Positions 8,407 to 16,112 of a stretch of DNA of 64,000 nucleotides are shown here, in pieces. Made by a program: the position numbers and the translations under genes. The notes under the pieces are model-generated. The model did no database searches, had not been told where the DNA came from, and saw only the letters and a list, made by a program, of their open reading frames with translations. The DNA is from Pseudarthrobacter enclensis (GTDB taxonomy: Bacteria; Actinomycetota; Actinomycetes; Actinomycetales; Micrococcaceae). Where the stretch lies: contig NZ_KQ758599.1 in assembly GCF_001457025.1 (NCBI RefSeq), positions 1-64,000 on the forward strand, read 5' to 3'. Numbering within the stretch: position 1 is the stretch's first letter; each line of letters begins with the position of its first letter.

Positions 8407-9345
8407 ATGAGCGAAACCCCTGCACAGCGCGGCTTCAACGCACGCACCCTCGACCTTCCCGGATGGACGCACGTCTACTCCGGCAAGGTCCGCGACCTGT
8501 ACGAGCCGGCCGACGACTCCATCAAGGAGCAGCTGGGCCAGGACTGCGTGCTGGTGGTGGCCAGCGACCGGATCAGCGCCTACGACCATGTCCTATCCAG
8601 CGAAATCCCGGACAAGGGCCGCATCCTGACCCAGCTCAGCCTCTGGTGGTTCGACCAGCTGGGCGTGGAGCACCACGTCCTGGCCTCCTCGGTGGAGGAC
8701 GGCGTTCCTGCGGCCGTGGAGGGCCGGGCCATGATCTGCAAGAAGCTGGACATGTTCCCGGTGGAATGCATCGCCCGCGGCTACCTCACCGGGTCCGGGC
8801 TGCTCGAATACCGTGCCTCCGGCACGGTCTGCAACATCCCGCTGCCGGAGGGGCTGGTGGACGGTTCCCGGCTGGAGCACGCCATCTTCACGCCGTCCGC
8901 CAAGGCCGAGGTCGGCGAGCACGACGAAAACATCACGTACGACGCCGTGGTGGCACTGGTGGGCGATGACATCGCGGCCCGGCTCAGCGAACTGACGCTG
9001 AAGATCTACACGACGGCGGAGAAGATTGCCCGCGAACGCGGCATCATCCTGGCGGACACCAAGGTGGAGTTCGGCTACGACGCCGTCTCGGGGTCCATCA
9101 CGTTGGGCGACGAGGTGCTGACCCCGGATTCTTCCCGGTTCTGGGATGCCGCCACCTACCAGCCTGGCCAGGCCCAGCCGTCCTATGACAAGCAGTATGT
9201 CCGGGACTGGCTGACATCTCCGGAATCCGGGTGGGACCGGGCCTCTGATTCGCCGCCTCCGGCGCTTCCGGCCGAGGTGGTGGAGCGGACCCGCAGCCGC
9301 TACGTTGAGGCCTACGAGAAGATCACGGGCAAGACGTTCGCCTGA
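8407..9345 (+). CDS. purC: SAICAR synthetase
   Basis: A 312-aa phosphoribosylaminoimidazole-succinocarboxamide synthase of purine synthesis, at the longer length usual for actinobacteria. Signature stretches are YSGKVRDLYE near the start, ASDRISAYDHV, VECIARGYLTGSG and LADTKVEFG, which line the ATP and substrate sites. It starts one base after the purD stop and must be cotranslated or cotranscribed with it. A small hairpin follows the stop, before the convergent regulator gene. Confidence 0.97.
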   Translation: MSETPAQRGFNARTLDLPGWTHVYSGKVRDLYEPADDSIKEQLGQDCVLVVASDRISAYDHVLSSEIPDKGRILTQLSLWWFDQLGVEHHVLASSVEDGVPAAVEGRAMICKKLDMFPVECIARGYLTGSGLLEYRASGTVCNIPLPEGLVDGSRLEHAIFTPSAKAEVGEHDENITYDAVVALVGDDIAARLSELTLKIYTTAEKIARERGIILADTKVEFGYDAVSGSITLGDEVLTPDSSRFWDAATYQPGQAQPSYDKQYVRDWLTSPESGWDRASDSPPPALPAEVVERTRSRYVEAYEKITGKTFA

Positions 9346-9346
9346 C

Positions 9347-9365
9347 GGGAGCCCCAGCTGCTCCC
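9347..9365. terminator. Small hairpin between convergent purC and the HTH-TPR gene
   Basis: GGGAGC and GCTCCC pair around a 7-nt loop directly after the purC stop. There is no U tract, so termination is only possible, not clear. Confidence 0.3.
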
Positions 9366-9387
9366 GGCCGGCGGATGGCCGCTGCGG

Positions 9388-10653
9388 TCAGCTGGCCTTT
9401 GCGGCGTTGGCGGCCCGCTTCTGGGCCAGCCTGATTTCCAGGACCGCGTCCAGTGCCTGCTGGACGCGGTCCGCGGCTCCGGCTGCACTGAAGGCCTTCT
9501 GCGCTTCCTCAAGGTGCATCAGGGCTTCTTCGGACTCACCGGCGGCCTTGAGCGACTTGCCCAGCAGCAGTGAGACTTCACCGGCCGTGTGCTTGGCAAG
9601 CGAGGCGCGTTCTGCGTGGATTTCGCGGAGCTTTTCGACGGCGGCCACGATGTCCCCGGTCAGGTACAGCCACCTGGCACGGATGAAAGCCACCTCCAGC
9701 TGGTCCGACTTGTTGCCGCCCACGATGGACAGCGCCAGCTCGGCCCGTTCAATCGAGGACAGCGTCTCCGGTTCCACGATCCCCGAGGACAGCCGCACCG
9801 CCGCCGAGGCCTTGTTGAACCGGGCCCACAGTTCGATGTCGTTGGCGGGGGAGAGGAGCCGGGCTGCGCGCTCGTGGTGCTTGATCCCCTCCTGGTAGTC
9901 GTGGCGCATGAAGGCCACGTTGCCGATCACCCAGGCGACCTCGCCGGCCAGCTGGGACATCGAGTGCTCGTCCACATGGTCGTTCATCGCCTGGCAGTAT
10001 TTCCAGGCCTCGTCCAGCCGCCCGCTTTCAGCCAGCGCCCCGATCAATGCCCGGTGCGCACCGATGATGAGGGTCGAGCCCTTGGGCAGCTGCGAGCAGA
10101 GCTTAACGGCTTCCATGGCATGGTCCACCGCTGCGCTCAGCTGCCCCTGTCCCTGGCAGATGCCCGCGAGCATCTGGCGGGCACGGACGGCCAGGCCGGC
10201 CGACTCGGTGGCCATGGGGTGTTCCAGCAGGTGCTGCATGATGCGCTGGCATTCCTGCCAGTTGCCCTGCTTGATGAGGCACTCCGCCTGCATGTACGTC
10301 ATGTTCCACCAGGCACTGGTGTTGCGTCCGTCCAGCGCGATCTGCGCAGCCGTGGCGGCGTGGCTGGCAGCCAGCGGGTAGTCCCGCAGGTCCCAGGCCT
10401 GGCGGGCGTACAGGCCTGCCAGGACGTACTCGGCATCACTGACCGAAATGGGCTGGCTCCAGGCCTCCAGGGCCTTCGGTGCCAGTTCCAGCCTGCGCGC
10501 CAACTCCTCGATGACCTCGGCGGTCGGTTCCCGCCGGCCGGTCTCAAGCAGCGAGATGTAGCTGGGAGAATACAGGTCCTTGCCCAGTTCGGCCTGCGTC
10601 AGCCCCCGTTCGAGACGCTCCGCGCGGAGCTTCTCCCCGAATCCGTTGCCCAC
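9388..10653 (-). CDS. HTH-TPR transcriptional regulator, RRNPP-like (NprR/Rgg-type)
   Basis: A 421-aa protein with an N-terminal XRE helix-turn-helix (about residues 7-61, including TQAELGKDLYSPSYISLLETG) and about 340 residues of alpha-helical tetratricopeptide-like repeats. The HTH-plus-TPR layout and length match RRNPP regulators, closest in size to NprR of Bacillus (about 423 aa), whose TPR groove binds a short imported peptide. It lacks the IclR-like or ImmA-type C-terminal domains of RamB-like XRE proteins. The GTG start has a strong GGAGG site. The gene is divergent, across 134 bp, from a gene for a small secreted precursor with a duplicated octapeptide. This is the arrangement expected of a peptide-responsive regulator and its signal. 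The peptide link is inferred from context. Confidence 0.8.
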   Translation of the reverse strand: MGNGFGEKLRAERLERGLTQAELGKDLYSPSYISLLETGRREPTAEVIEELARRLELAPKALEAWSQPISVSDAEYVLAGLYARQAWDLRDYPLAASHAATAAQIALDGRNTSAWWNMTYMQAECLIKQGNWQECQRIMQHLLEHPMATESAGLAVRARQMLAGICQGQGQLSAAVDHAMEAVKLCSQLPKGSTLIIGAHRALIGALAESGRLDEAWKYCQAMNDHVDEHSMSQLAGEVAWVIGNVAFMRHDYQEGIKHHERAARLLSPANDIELWARFNKASAAVRLSSGIVEPETLSSIERAELALSIVGGNKSDQLEVAFIRARWLYLTGDIVAAVEKLREIHAERASLAKHTAGEVSLLLGKSLKAAGESEEALMHLEEAQKAFSAAGAADRVQQALDAVLEIRLAQKRAANAAKAS

Positions 10654-10787
10654 GGCGTTTCCTCCTCTTCCAGGACAGTCTTTTCACCAAATGCTTGACA
10701 GTCCCTGTGGAAAACATTTTACAATGTATGTCAACAAGGACTGTGCTGGCTTTGTAACGAATCCGACTCGTATTGAGGAACCTATTT
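10654..10787. promoter_or_regulatory. Divergent control region of the HTH-TPR gene and the peptide gene
   Basis: On the plus strand TTGACA (10695-10700) and TACAAT (10720-10725), 19 bp apart, form a promoter for the peptide gene. Three copies of a half-site surround it: GACAGTC at 10674-10680, GACAGTC at 10697-10703, and the inverted GGACTGT at 10738-10744. The outer pair extends to 11-bp arms with one mismatch (10670-10680 and 10739-10749). The middle copy overlaps the -35 box. TGTCAA at 10729-10734 is an inverted copy of TTGACA, and ACATT-N4-AATGT (10714-10727) is centred between them. This suits binding by the divergent regulator. Confidence 0.55.
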
Positions 10788-11012
10788 ATGTTGAAGAAGA
10801 TTGCAACCGCGGCCGTCCTGGCCGGTGCCCTTGCTTTTTCTGCTGCGGCCCCGGCCGTCCTTTCTGCCGGTTCCACCGCTGATTCCAACGGTACTTCGGT
10901 AGCCGTCGGTAACTGGCCTGACCCGATGTCCAAGAAGACCAAGGACACCAAGAAGGACACCTCCAGCACCAGCTACACCACCTACGTGGGTAACTGGCCG
11001 GATCCGATGTAA
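10788..11012 (+). CDS. Secreted 74-aa precursor with duplicated VGNWPDPM peptide (candidate signalling pro-peptide)
   Basis: The product starts with a Sec signal peptide (MLKK, then a hydrophobic Ala/Leu/Val stretch to about residue 26 with possible AxA-type cleavage). A short Ser/Thr/Asn region, VGNWPDPM (40-47), a Lys/Thr/Asp/Ser linker (48-66) and a second VGNWPDPM (67-74) at the exact C-terminus follow. Pro-peptides of RRNPP systems (Phr, NprX, SHP) release C-terminal 5-10 residue signals after secretion, so the octapeptide or a part of it is the likely signal. The two copies differ at three synonymous positions and no amino acid. GAGGAA lies 8 bases before the ATG; a strong terminator follows. 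I recognise no named family. A surface or antimicrobial peptide is the main alternative. Confidence 0.75.
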   Translation: MLKKIATAAVLAGALAFSAAAPAVLSAGSTADSNGTSVAVGNWPDPMSKKTKDTKKDTSSTSYTTYVGNWPDPM

Positions 11013-11036
11013 TAGCTTCCTCACCCAGGAGGCGCA

Positions 11037-11074
11037 GGCAGCCCCGGAGCATCCGCTCCGGGGCTGCCTTTTTT
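11037..11074 (+). terminator. Rho-independent terminator of the peptide gene
   Basis: GGCAGCCCCGGAGC (11037-11050) pairs perfectly with GCTCCGGGGCTGCC (11055-11068) around ATCC, followed by six T. This is the best intrinsic terminator in the window and shows that the peptide gene is a monocistronic unit. Confidence 0.93.
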
Positions 11075-11167
11075 GTTGGCTGCGCCTTGCGGCCTCCCGC
11101 TGCAGCCCCGTCGGCGCAGGCCGGTTAAACGCGAAGAGGGCCTCCGCAATGAGACCCTCTTCACTTG

Positions 11168-11244
<77 letters not shown>

Positions 11245-11336
11245 ATCCGTTGCCCAAAAGCAACTTTACAAGAATAGCCGATTCCGGGGCCCGATGCGAA
11301 ATCGGGCATCCGGACCGCCGGGCGCGCCTTGCAGGA

Positions 11337-13163
11337 TCAGACCAGGGAGTCCTTCCATGCCCCATGCAAGTCGGCGAAGCGGCCGCCGCCGCCAATGAGT
11401 TCGGCAGGGCTGCCGTCCTCGACGATGCGGCCATCGTGGACCACCAGCACGCGGTCCGCGGTCTCAACGGTGGAGAGCCGGTGGGCGATGATCAGGGCGG
11501 TCCTGCCGGCCGAGTCGGTGCCGGCGAGGAGCTGCGCCAGTCCATGCTGCACCAGCCGTTCCGAGGGGATGTCCAGGGACGAGGTGGCCTCGTCCAGGAT
11601 CAGCACGGCCGGGCGGGCGAGGAAGGCGCGGGCGAAGCTGATCAGCTGGCGCTGGCCGGAGGACACCCTGCCGCCACGCTTGTTGACGTCGGTGTCGTAC
11701 CCGTCCGGCAGCTGCAGGATGAATTCGTGCGCGCCCACCGCCTTCGCTGCCTCCTCGATTTCCTCGCGGGACGCCTCCGGCCGGCCCAGGGCGATGTTGT
11801 CCGCGACCGTGCCGCTGAAGAGGAACGCCTCCTGGGTGACCATGACGATGTTGCGGCGCAGGTCCGTGGTGCTGAGGTCCCGCAGGTCCACGCCGTCCAG
11901 GGTCAGCGAACCGGACGTGACGTCGTAGAAGCGGGCAATCAGTTTGGCCAGGGTGGACTTTCCGGCACCCGTCTGCCCCACCAGGGCCACCGTCTGCCCG
12001 GCCGGGATCTGCAGGTTCAGCCGCGGCACCACCACCGGCCCGTGGCCGTAGCGGAATTCCACTTCCTTGAAGTCGATGGCGCCCCTGGCGCCGGGCAGGG
12101 GCACCGGGTTTTTGGGCGGCCGCACGGTGGGAACCTCTTCCAGCAGGCCCGAGACCTTTTCGAGGGCCGCCTGGGCGCTCTGGAAAGAGTTGTAGAACAT
12201 TGCCATCTGGTCCACCGGCTGGAAGAAACGCTTGGTGGACAGGATCAGTGCAAGAAGCACGCCCACGGCCAGGTCGCCGGTGAGCACGCGGAACCCGCCG
12301 ACCAGCAGGACCACCGCCACGCAGACGTTGCCGATCAGCACCAGTCCCGGCTGGAAGATGCCGTTGAGGTTGATCGACCGGACCGTCACCTTGCGGTAGT
12401 CCTCGGCGAGCTGTCCGTAGGTTTCGGCGTTTTCGGGTTCCTTGCGGAAGGCCTTCACGGCGCGGATGCCGGTCATGGTCTCCACGAAGTGCACGATCAG
12501 CCGGGCGGACACTACCCGGGATTCCCGGAATGCGATCTGCGAGTGCTTTTGGTACCAGCGCGCCAGGAAGAACATGGGGACGCCGGCGGCCAGCACCAGC
12601 AGGCCGCTGCGCCAGTCCAGGGCGAAGACCGTAATGGCGGTGAACACCATGAACAGCAGCCCGGACGCGAGCGAGCTTACGCCGGAGTCGAGGAGTTCGC
12701 GGAGGGCCTCCAGGTCCGAGGTCTGCCGGGCAATAATCCTGCCGGAAGTGTATTTCTCGTGGAACTCCAGGCTGAGCCGCTGGGTGTGCCGGAAGACCCG
12801 CACCCGCAGGTCCAGGAGCATGGCCTGGCTGAGCCGCGCGGTGGAGGTGACGTAGAGGGCGGTGAGTCCCGCCGTCGCCACCGCCGCGAGGAGGTACGCG
12901 GCGCCGGTGAAGACCAGCGGCAGGTTATCGCCGGCCTGCAGCGCCGGGAGGGCGTGGTCGATCCCGAAGGCGATCAGTGCCGGTCCAGCCACCCTGGTTG
13001 CCTGGGAGAGGACCACCATGGCGATGGTCAGCCAGAACCTCAGCCGGACGGGGCGGATCAGCGAGCCGAGCAGGGCCAGTGAGCGGCGCCGGACTGCCCG
13101 GCTGTCGCTCTTGCTGAGGTGGGCGTTGTCCTCGTTGGCGGTGCCGAACGTTGCGGTACTCAT
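11337..13163 (-). CDS. ABC exporter half, catalytic-site subunit of a heterodimer
   Basis: A 608-aa protein with an ABC type-1 exporter membrane domain (six helices, about residues 40-320) fused to an ATPase domain (362-600). Walker A is G396-QTGAGKST, Walker B LILD524 is followed by the catalytic E525, and the switch His is 561. Its signature motif is degenerate: VSSGQ (500-504) instead of LSGGQ. The partner gene upstream shows the opposite pattern, so the pair should form a heterodimer with one working and one degenerate ATP site, as in TM287/288 and BmrCD. The start ATG overlaps the partner's stop (ATGA). The substrate is unknown: drugs, lipids or peptides. Confidence 0.92.
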   Translation of the reverse strand: MSTATFGTANEDNAHLSKSDSRAVRRRSLALLGSLIRPVRLRFWLTIAMVVLSQATRVAGPALIAFGIDHALPALQAGDNLPLVFTGAAYLLAAVATAGLTALYVTSTARLSQAMLLDLRVRVFRHTQRLSLEFHEKYTSGRIIARQTSDLEALRELLDSGVSSLASGLLFMVFTAITVFALDWRSGLLVLAAGVPMFFLARWYQKHSQIAFRESRVVSARLIVHFVETMTGIRAVKAFRKEPENAETYGQLAEDYRKVTVRSINLNGIFQPGLVLIGNVCVAVVLLVGGFRVLTGDLAVGVLLALILSTKRFFQPVDQMAMFYNSFQSAQAALEKVSGLLEEVPTVRPPKNPVPLPGARGAIDFKEVEFRYGHGPVVVPRLNLQIPAGQTVALVGQTGAGKSTLAKLIARFYDVTSGSLTLDGVDLRDLSTTDLRRNIVMVTQEAFLFSGTVADNIALGRPEASREEIEEAAKAVGAHEFILQLPDGYDTDVNKRGGRVSSGQRQLISFARAFLARPAVLILDEATSSLDIPSERLVQHGLAQLLAGTDSAGRTALIIAHRLSTVETADRVLVVHDGRIVEDGSPAELIGGGGRFADLHGAWKDSLV

Positions 13164-14968
13164 CGGGTCACTTCCTCGGCCTGGTCTTCCAGCTCCGACA
13201 GTTCTGTGTCGAGGTCACGCGGCTCCTGGTCCAGGCTGGCGATGACGTACCGGTAGTGGGCGTTGCCTGCCAGCAGCTCCGTGTGCGTTCCCACGGCCGT
13301 GATCCGTCCGTCCTCCAGCAGGGCCACCCGGTCCGCCAGCGCCACCGTGGACGGGCGGTGGGCAACGATCAGGGTGGTGGTGTCCCGCAGGACCTCCCGG
13401 AGCCGGGCCTCCACGAGCTCTTCGGTGTGGACGTCCAGGGCTGACAACGGGTCGTCGAGCACCAGCACCCGCGGGCGGGCGGCGATGGCACGCGCCAGGG
13501 CGATCCGTTGCCGCTGGCCGCCGGAGAGGCTCAGCCCTTCCTCGCCGATCAGGGTGTCCACGCCGTCCGGGAGGGAGTAGGCGAAATGTGCCTGGGCAAC
13601 GTCCAGCGCCTCGCCCAGCACTGCGTCCGAGCGTTCACTGGCGCCCAGGAGCACGTTGTCGCGGACGGAACTCGAAAACAGCGTGGTGTCCTCGAAGGCG
13701 ACGCTGACCATGCGCCGCAGTTCCTGGACGTCGAAGTCCCTCAGGTCGACCCCATCGATGGTGATGGCGCCGTCCGTGACGTCGAACAGGCGTGGAACCA
13801 GCTGGATCAGGGCACTCTTGCCGCTGCCGGTGATGCCCACCAGCGCCATCGTTTCGCCGGGCCGCACCTCAAGGTTGACGTTGGCCAGGATCGGTTTGTC
13901 CGGGGCGTCCTCAAAGGCGAAGGATGCGTCGTTGAAGCGCAGCGCTCCGGCCAGGTGCCGGGGGCGGCTGGGCTGGGACGGGCCGGTGATGGTGTTTTCG
14001 GTGTCCATGACTTCGTAGTGGCGGTCGACGGCGGTCTTGGCCGTCAGTGCCATGGCGAGCAGCATGCCGGAGAACTCCACGGGGGAGGCGATGACCGCTG
14101 CCGTTGCGAAAAAGGCCACCAGCGCGCCGATGCTGAGCTGCCCGCCGGCGCACAGGATGATGCCGACCACCAGCCCGGCGCCGAGGGCAAGTTCGGGGAG
14201 CAGGGTGACCACCATCGTGAAGGTTGCCTGGTGGCGTGCCTTCTCGATTTCGGTCTGGCGGAGTTCCTCGGCCTGTTCGTTGAAGTTCTCCAGGGCCTCG
14301 CGGCTGCGCCCGAAAGCCTTCAGGACGCGGATGCCGTGGACCGATTCCTCCACGGTGGTGGCGAGGTCGCCGGCCTGGTCCTGGCTGCGCCGGGCCACCT
14401 TGCTGAAGCGGGTCCGGAAACGGAAGCTGTTGATGGTGATGGGCACGGCCGCGGCAAGGAAGATCAGGGCCAGCTGCCAGCTCATCCAGAACATGGCCGC
14501 GAGGCCGATGATCACGGTCAGGGTGGTCACCACCAGCATGATGGCGCCGAATGCCATCCAGCGCCGCAGGAAGTTCAGGTCCGTCATGGCACGGGAGAGC
14601 AGCTGCCCGGAACCCCAGCGGTCGTGGAAGGAGACGGCCAGTTCCTGCAGGTGGCCGTAGAGGGAGACGCGCATCCGGGTTTCCACCGTGGTGGCCGGGT
14701 TGATGACGAACTGCCGGCGCAGCGCCACCAGGACGGCTTCGGCGACGCCGAGGACCAGGATGACCCCGGCCGCGACCCACACCGCTTCGGTGGCGCCGCC
14801 GGGCTTCAGGGATTCGTTGACCAGGACCCGCAGCACCTGGGGGATGGCGAGGGCCACGATGCTGGCCAGCAGGGCGCACAGCAGGCCCAGCAGGAGCCTG
14901 GGGATGATGGGCCGGACATGGGGGTAGAGACGGCTGATTGACCTGAAAAATAGAGTTTGCTTCGCCAT
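13160..14968 (-). CDS. ABC exporter half, degenerate-site subunit of a heterodimer
   Basis: A 602-aa type-1 ABC exporter half with six membrane helices (about residues 20-310) and an ATPase domain (340-580). Walker A is GITGSGKS (378-385) and the signature LSGGQ (481-485) is canonical. The catalytic glutamate after Walker B is Asp506 (VLVLDDP), and the Q-loop reads AFED with Glu for Gln. Those changes mark the non-catalytic site of heterodimeric exporters, completed by the partner's VSSGQ. The start is placed at the ATG at 14966-14968 (MAKQTLFF); the open frame extends 25 codons further but without family similarity. It is first in the two-gene operon and has inverted repeats upstream that may be operators. 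Confidence 0.92.
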   Translation of the reverse strand: MAKQTLFFRSISRLYPHVRPIIPRLLLGLLCALLASIVALAIPQVLRVLVNESLKPGGATEAVWVAAGVILVLGVAEAVLVALRRQFVINPATTVETRMRVSLYGHLQELAVSFHDRWGSGQLLSRAMTDLNFLRRWMAFGAIMLVVTTLTVIIGLAAMFWMSWQLALIFLAAAVPITINSFRFRTRFSKVARRSQDQAGDLATTVEESVHGIRVLKAFGRSREALENFNEQAEELRQTEIEKARHQATFTMVVTLLPELALGAGLVVGIILCAGGQLSIGALVAFFATAAVIASPVEFSGMLLAMALTAKTAVDRHYEVMDTENTITGPSQPSRPRHLAGALRFNDASFAFEDAPDKPILANVNLEVRPGETMALVGITGSGKSALIQLVPRLFDVTDGAITIDGVDLRDFDVQELRRMVSVAFEDTTLFSSSVRDNVLLGASERSDAVLGEALDVAQAHFAYSLPDGVDTLIGEEGLSLSGGQRQRIALARAIAARPRVLVLDDPLSALDVHTEELVEARLREVLRDTTTLIVAHRPSTVALADRVALLEDGRITAVGTHTELLAGNAHYRYVIASLDQEPRDLDTELSELEDQAEEVTR

Positions 14969-14995
14969 GCCCGCTTCTAAAGCTCTAAAACGAAT

Positions 14996-15016
14996 GTAGT
15001 TTCCCGTAGCAACTAC
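14996..15016. promoter_or_regulatory. Inverted repeat GTAGTT-N9-AACTAC before the ABC exporter operon
   Basis: Perfect 6-bp arms 28-48 bp upstream of the exporter start codon. TAGTTGC-type dyads are typical MarR-family sites, and MarR proteins often control such exporters. No MarR gene is in the window, so the link is inference. Confidence 0.35.
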
Positions 15017-15079
15017 CCTATGCCATCGCGTGAGGCGATTCACAGGGAAACGGTCCGCTTCGCAAGCTTGCTGACTTAT

Positions 15080-15095
15080 TGCATTGCGTAATGCA
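15080..15095. promoter_or_regulatory. Inverted repeat TGCATT-N4-AATGCA
   Basis: Perfect 6-bp arms around GCGT, 112 bp upstream of the exporter start. It may be a second operator or part of the hairpin-rich region that ends the PBP/phosphoesterase transcript. Confidence 0.3.
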
Positions 15096-15105
15096 CTGCT
15101 GCCCT

Positions 15106-15150
15106 ATCAGATCGGGTCGCCAAAACCCTGTTTTGGGTGCCCGATCTGAT
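15106..15150. terminator. Long two-stage hairpin downstream of the metallophosphoesterase gene
   Basis: Outer arms ATCAGATCGGG and CCCGATCTGAT (11 bp) enclose inner arms CCAAAAC and GTTTTGG (7 bp) with a 3-nt loop. Only 3 nt on each side are unpaired between the stages. It starts 11 bp after the phosphoesterase stop on the minus strand. There is no U tract in either direction, so it is either a U-less actinobacterial terminator or an mRNA-protecting structure. Confidence 0.55.
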
Positions 15151-15161
15151 GGCGCAACGGG

Positions 15162-16106
15162 TCAGGAGGGAGCGGTGAGGGTCAGGAGCACGGCCTCCGG
15201 CCTGCAGGCGATCCTCACCGGGGCGAAGCGTGAGGTGCCGATGCCGGCGGAGACGTTGACCGGCGTCGTGCGTCCGTTGCTGTGCCAGTCGTTCAGGCCC
15301 TTGGCGCGCCAGGTGGGAAGGTCGCAGTTGGAGACCAGCGCGCCGTACCCGGGGATGCAGAGCTGCCCGCCGTGCGTGTGGCCCGCCAGCAGCAGGTCCG
15401 CCCCCTCGTCGGTGAAGTGGTCCAGCACCCGCTGGTAGGGCGCATGGATGACGGCGATCCTGAGGTGGTCCTTGGCGTCCTGGTTCCGGGTTCCGCGGGG
15501 CCAGCCGGCGTAGCGCTCCCGCTTCAGGTGCGGATCATCCACGCCGGAGAAGTCGAAGCGCATGCCGTTCAGTACCAGGGACTGGCTCCGGTTGGTCAGG
15601 TCCACCCATCCGCCCATGCCGAATCCGGACCGCAGCCGGGGCCAGTCCAGGGCGACCGGTTTGGGTGCCGCCTTGGACGGGCCCAGCAAATAGGACGCCG
15701 GATTCTTCAGCGTGGGGGCGAAGTAGTCGTTGGAGCCCGGAACGAAGACGCCGGGAAATTCCATCAGCGGTTCCAGGGCGGCGAGCAGCGGGTCCACGGC
15801 CTTGATGTGGCTGAGGTTGTCGCCGGTGTTCACCACCAGGTCCGGCTCGAGGCCGGCCAGGGACCGGAGCCAGGCGGCCTTCCGGTCCTGGCCCGGAACA
15901 AAGTGGATGTCGCTGAGGTGCAGGATGCGGAACGGCGCCCTGCCCGGCGGGAGGATGGCCAGCGTCTCTTCGCGGAGGACGAACTGGTTCTTCTCCCACA
16001 GTCCGTAGCCGAACGCGGCCAGGCCGGCCGCCGTGCCTGCTCCTGCGGTGACGGCAAAGCCGCGCCCGATTGCCCGGGCGCGGCTCAGCAGGGTGTCCAT
16101 GGTCAT
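15162..16106 (-). CDS. Metallophosphoesterase, membrane-anchored
   Basis: A 314-aa calcineurin-like phosphoesterase. Metal-site motifs in order: HLSDIHF (D-x-H), NTGDN, GSND in place of GNHD, and GHTHGGQ. A hydrophobic segment (about residues 14-32) suggests a single N-terminal membrane anchor. This matches the YkuE/YaeI-like family thought to act on phospholipids or cell-envelope phosphates; the substrate is not known. The ATG lies 6 bp after the stop of the penicillin-binding protein gene, so the two are one operon, as in many actinobacteria. Ser replaces the usual Asn-His spacing in the GNHD motif, with N and D kept. Confidence 0.88.
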   Translation of the reverse strand: MTMDTLLSRARAIGRGFAVTAGAGTAAGLAAFGYGLWEKNQFVLREETLAILPPGRAPFRILHLSDIHFVPGQDRKAAWLRSLAGLEPDLVVNTGDNLSHIKAVDPLLAALEPLMEFPGVFVPGSNDYFAPTLKNPASYLLGPSKAAPKPVALDWPRLRSGFGMGGWVDLTNRSQSLVLNGMRFDFSGVDDPHLKRERYAGWPRGTRNQDAKDHLRIAVIHAPYQRVLDHFTDEGADLLLAGHTHGGQLCIPGYGALVSNCDLPTWRAKGLNDWHSNGRTTPVNVSAGIGTSRFAPVRIACRPEAVLLTLTAPS

Positions 16107-16112
16107 GGCCGG

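Noticed and set aside
401-10720. Shared GGAAAACAT-like stretch in the aceE and HTH-TPR promoters, suggesting a common regulator
   Set aside because: The match is one-sided, the dyad is not kept at the second place, and the same string occurs by chance as a ribosome site before the PBP gene.
10725-10882. Short frame starting ATGTATGTCAAC before the peptide gene
   Set aside because: It overlaps the peptide gene in another frame and lacks a ribosome site; the -10 box lies over its start.
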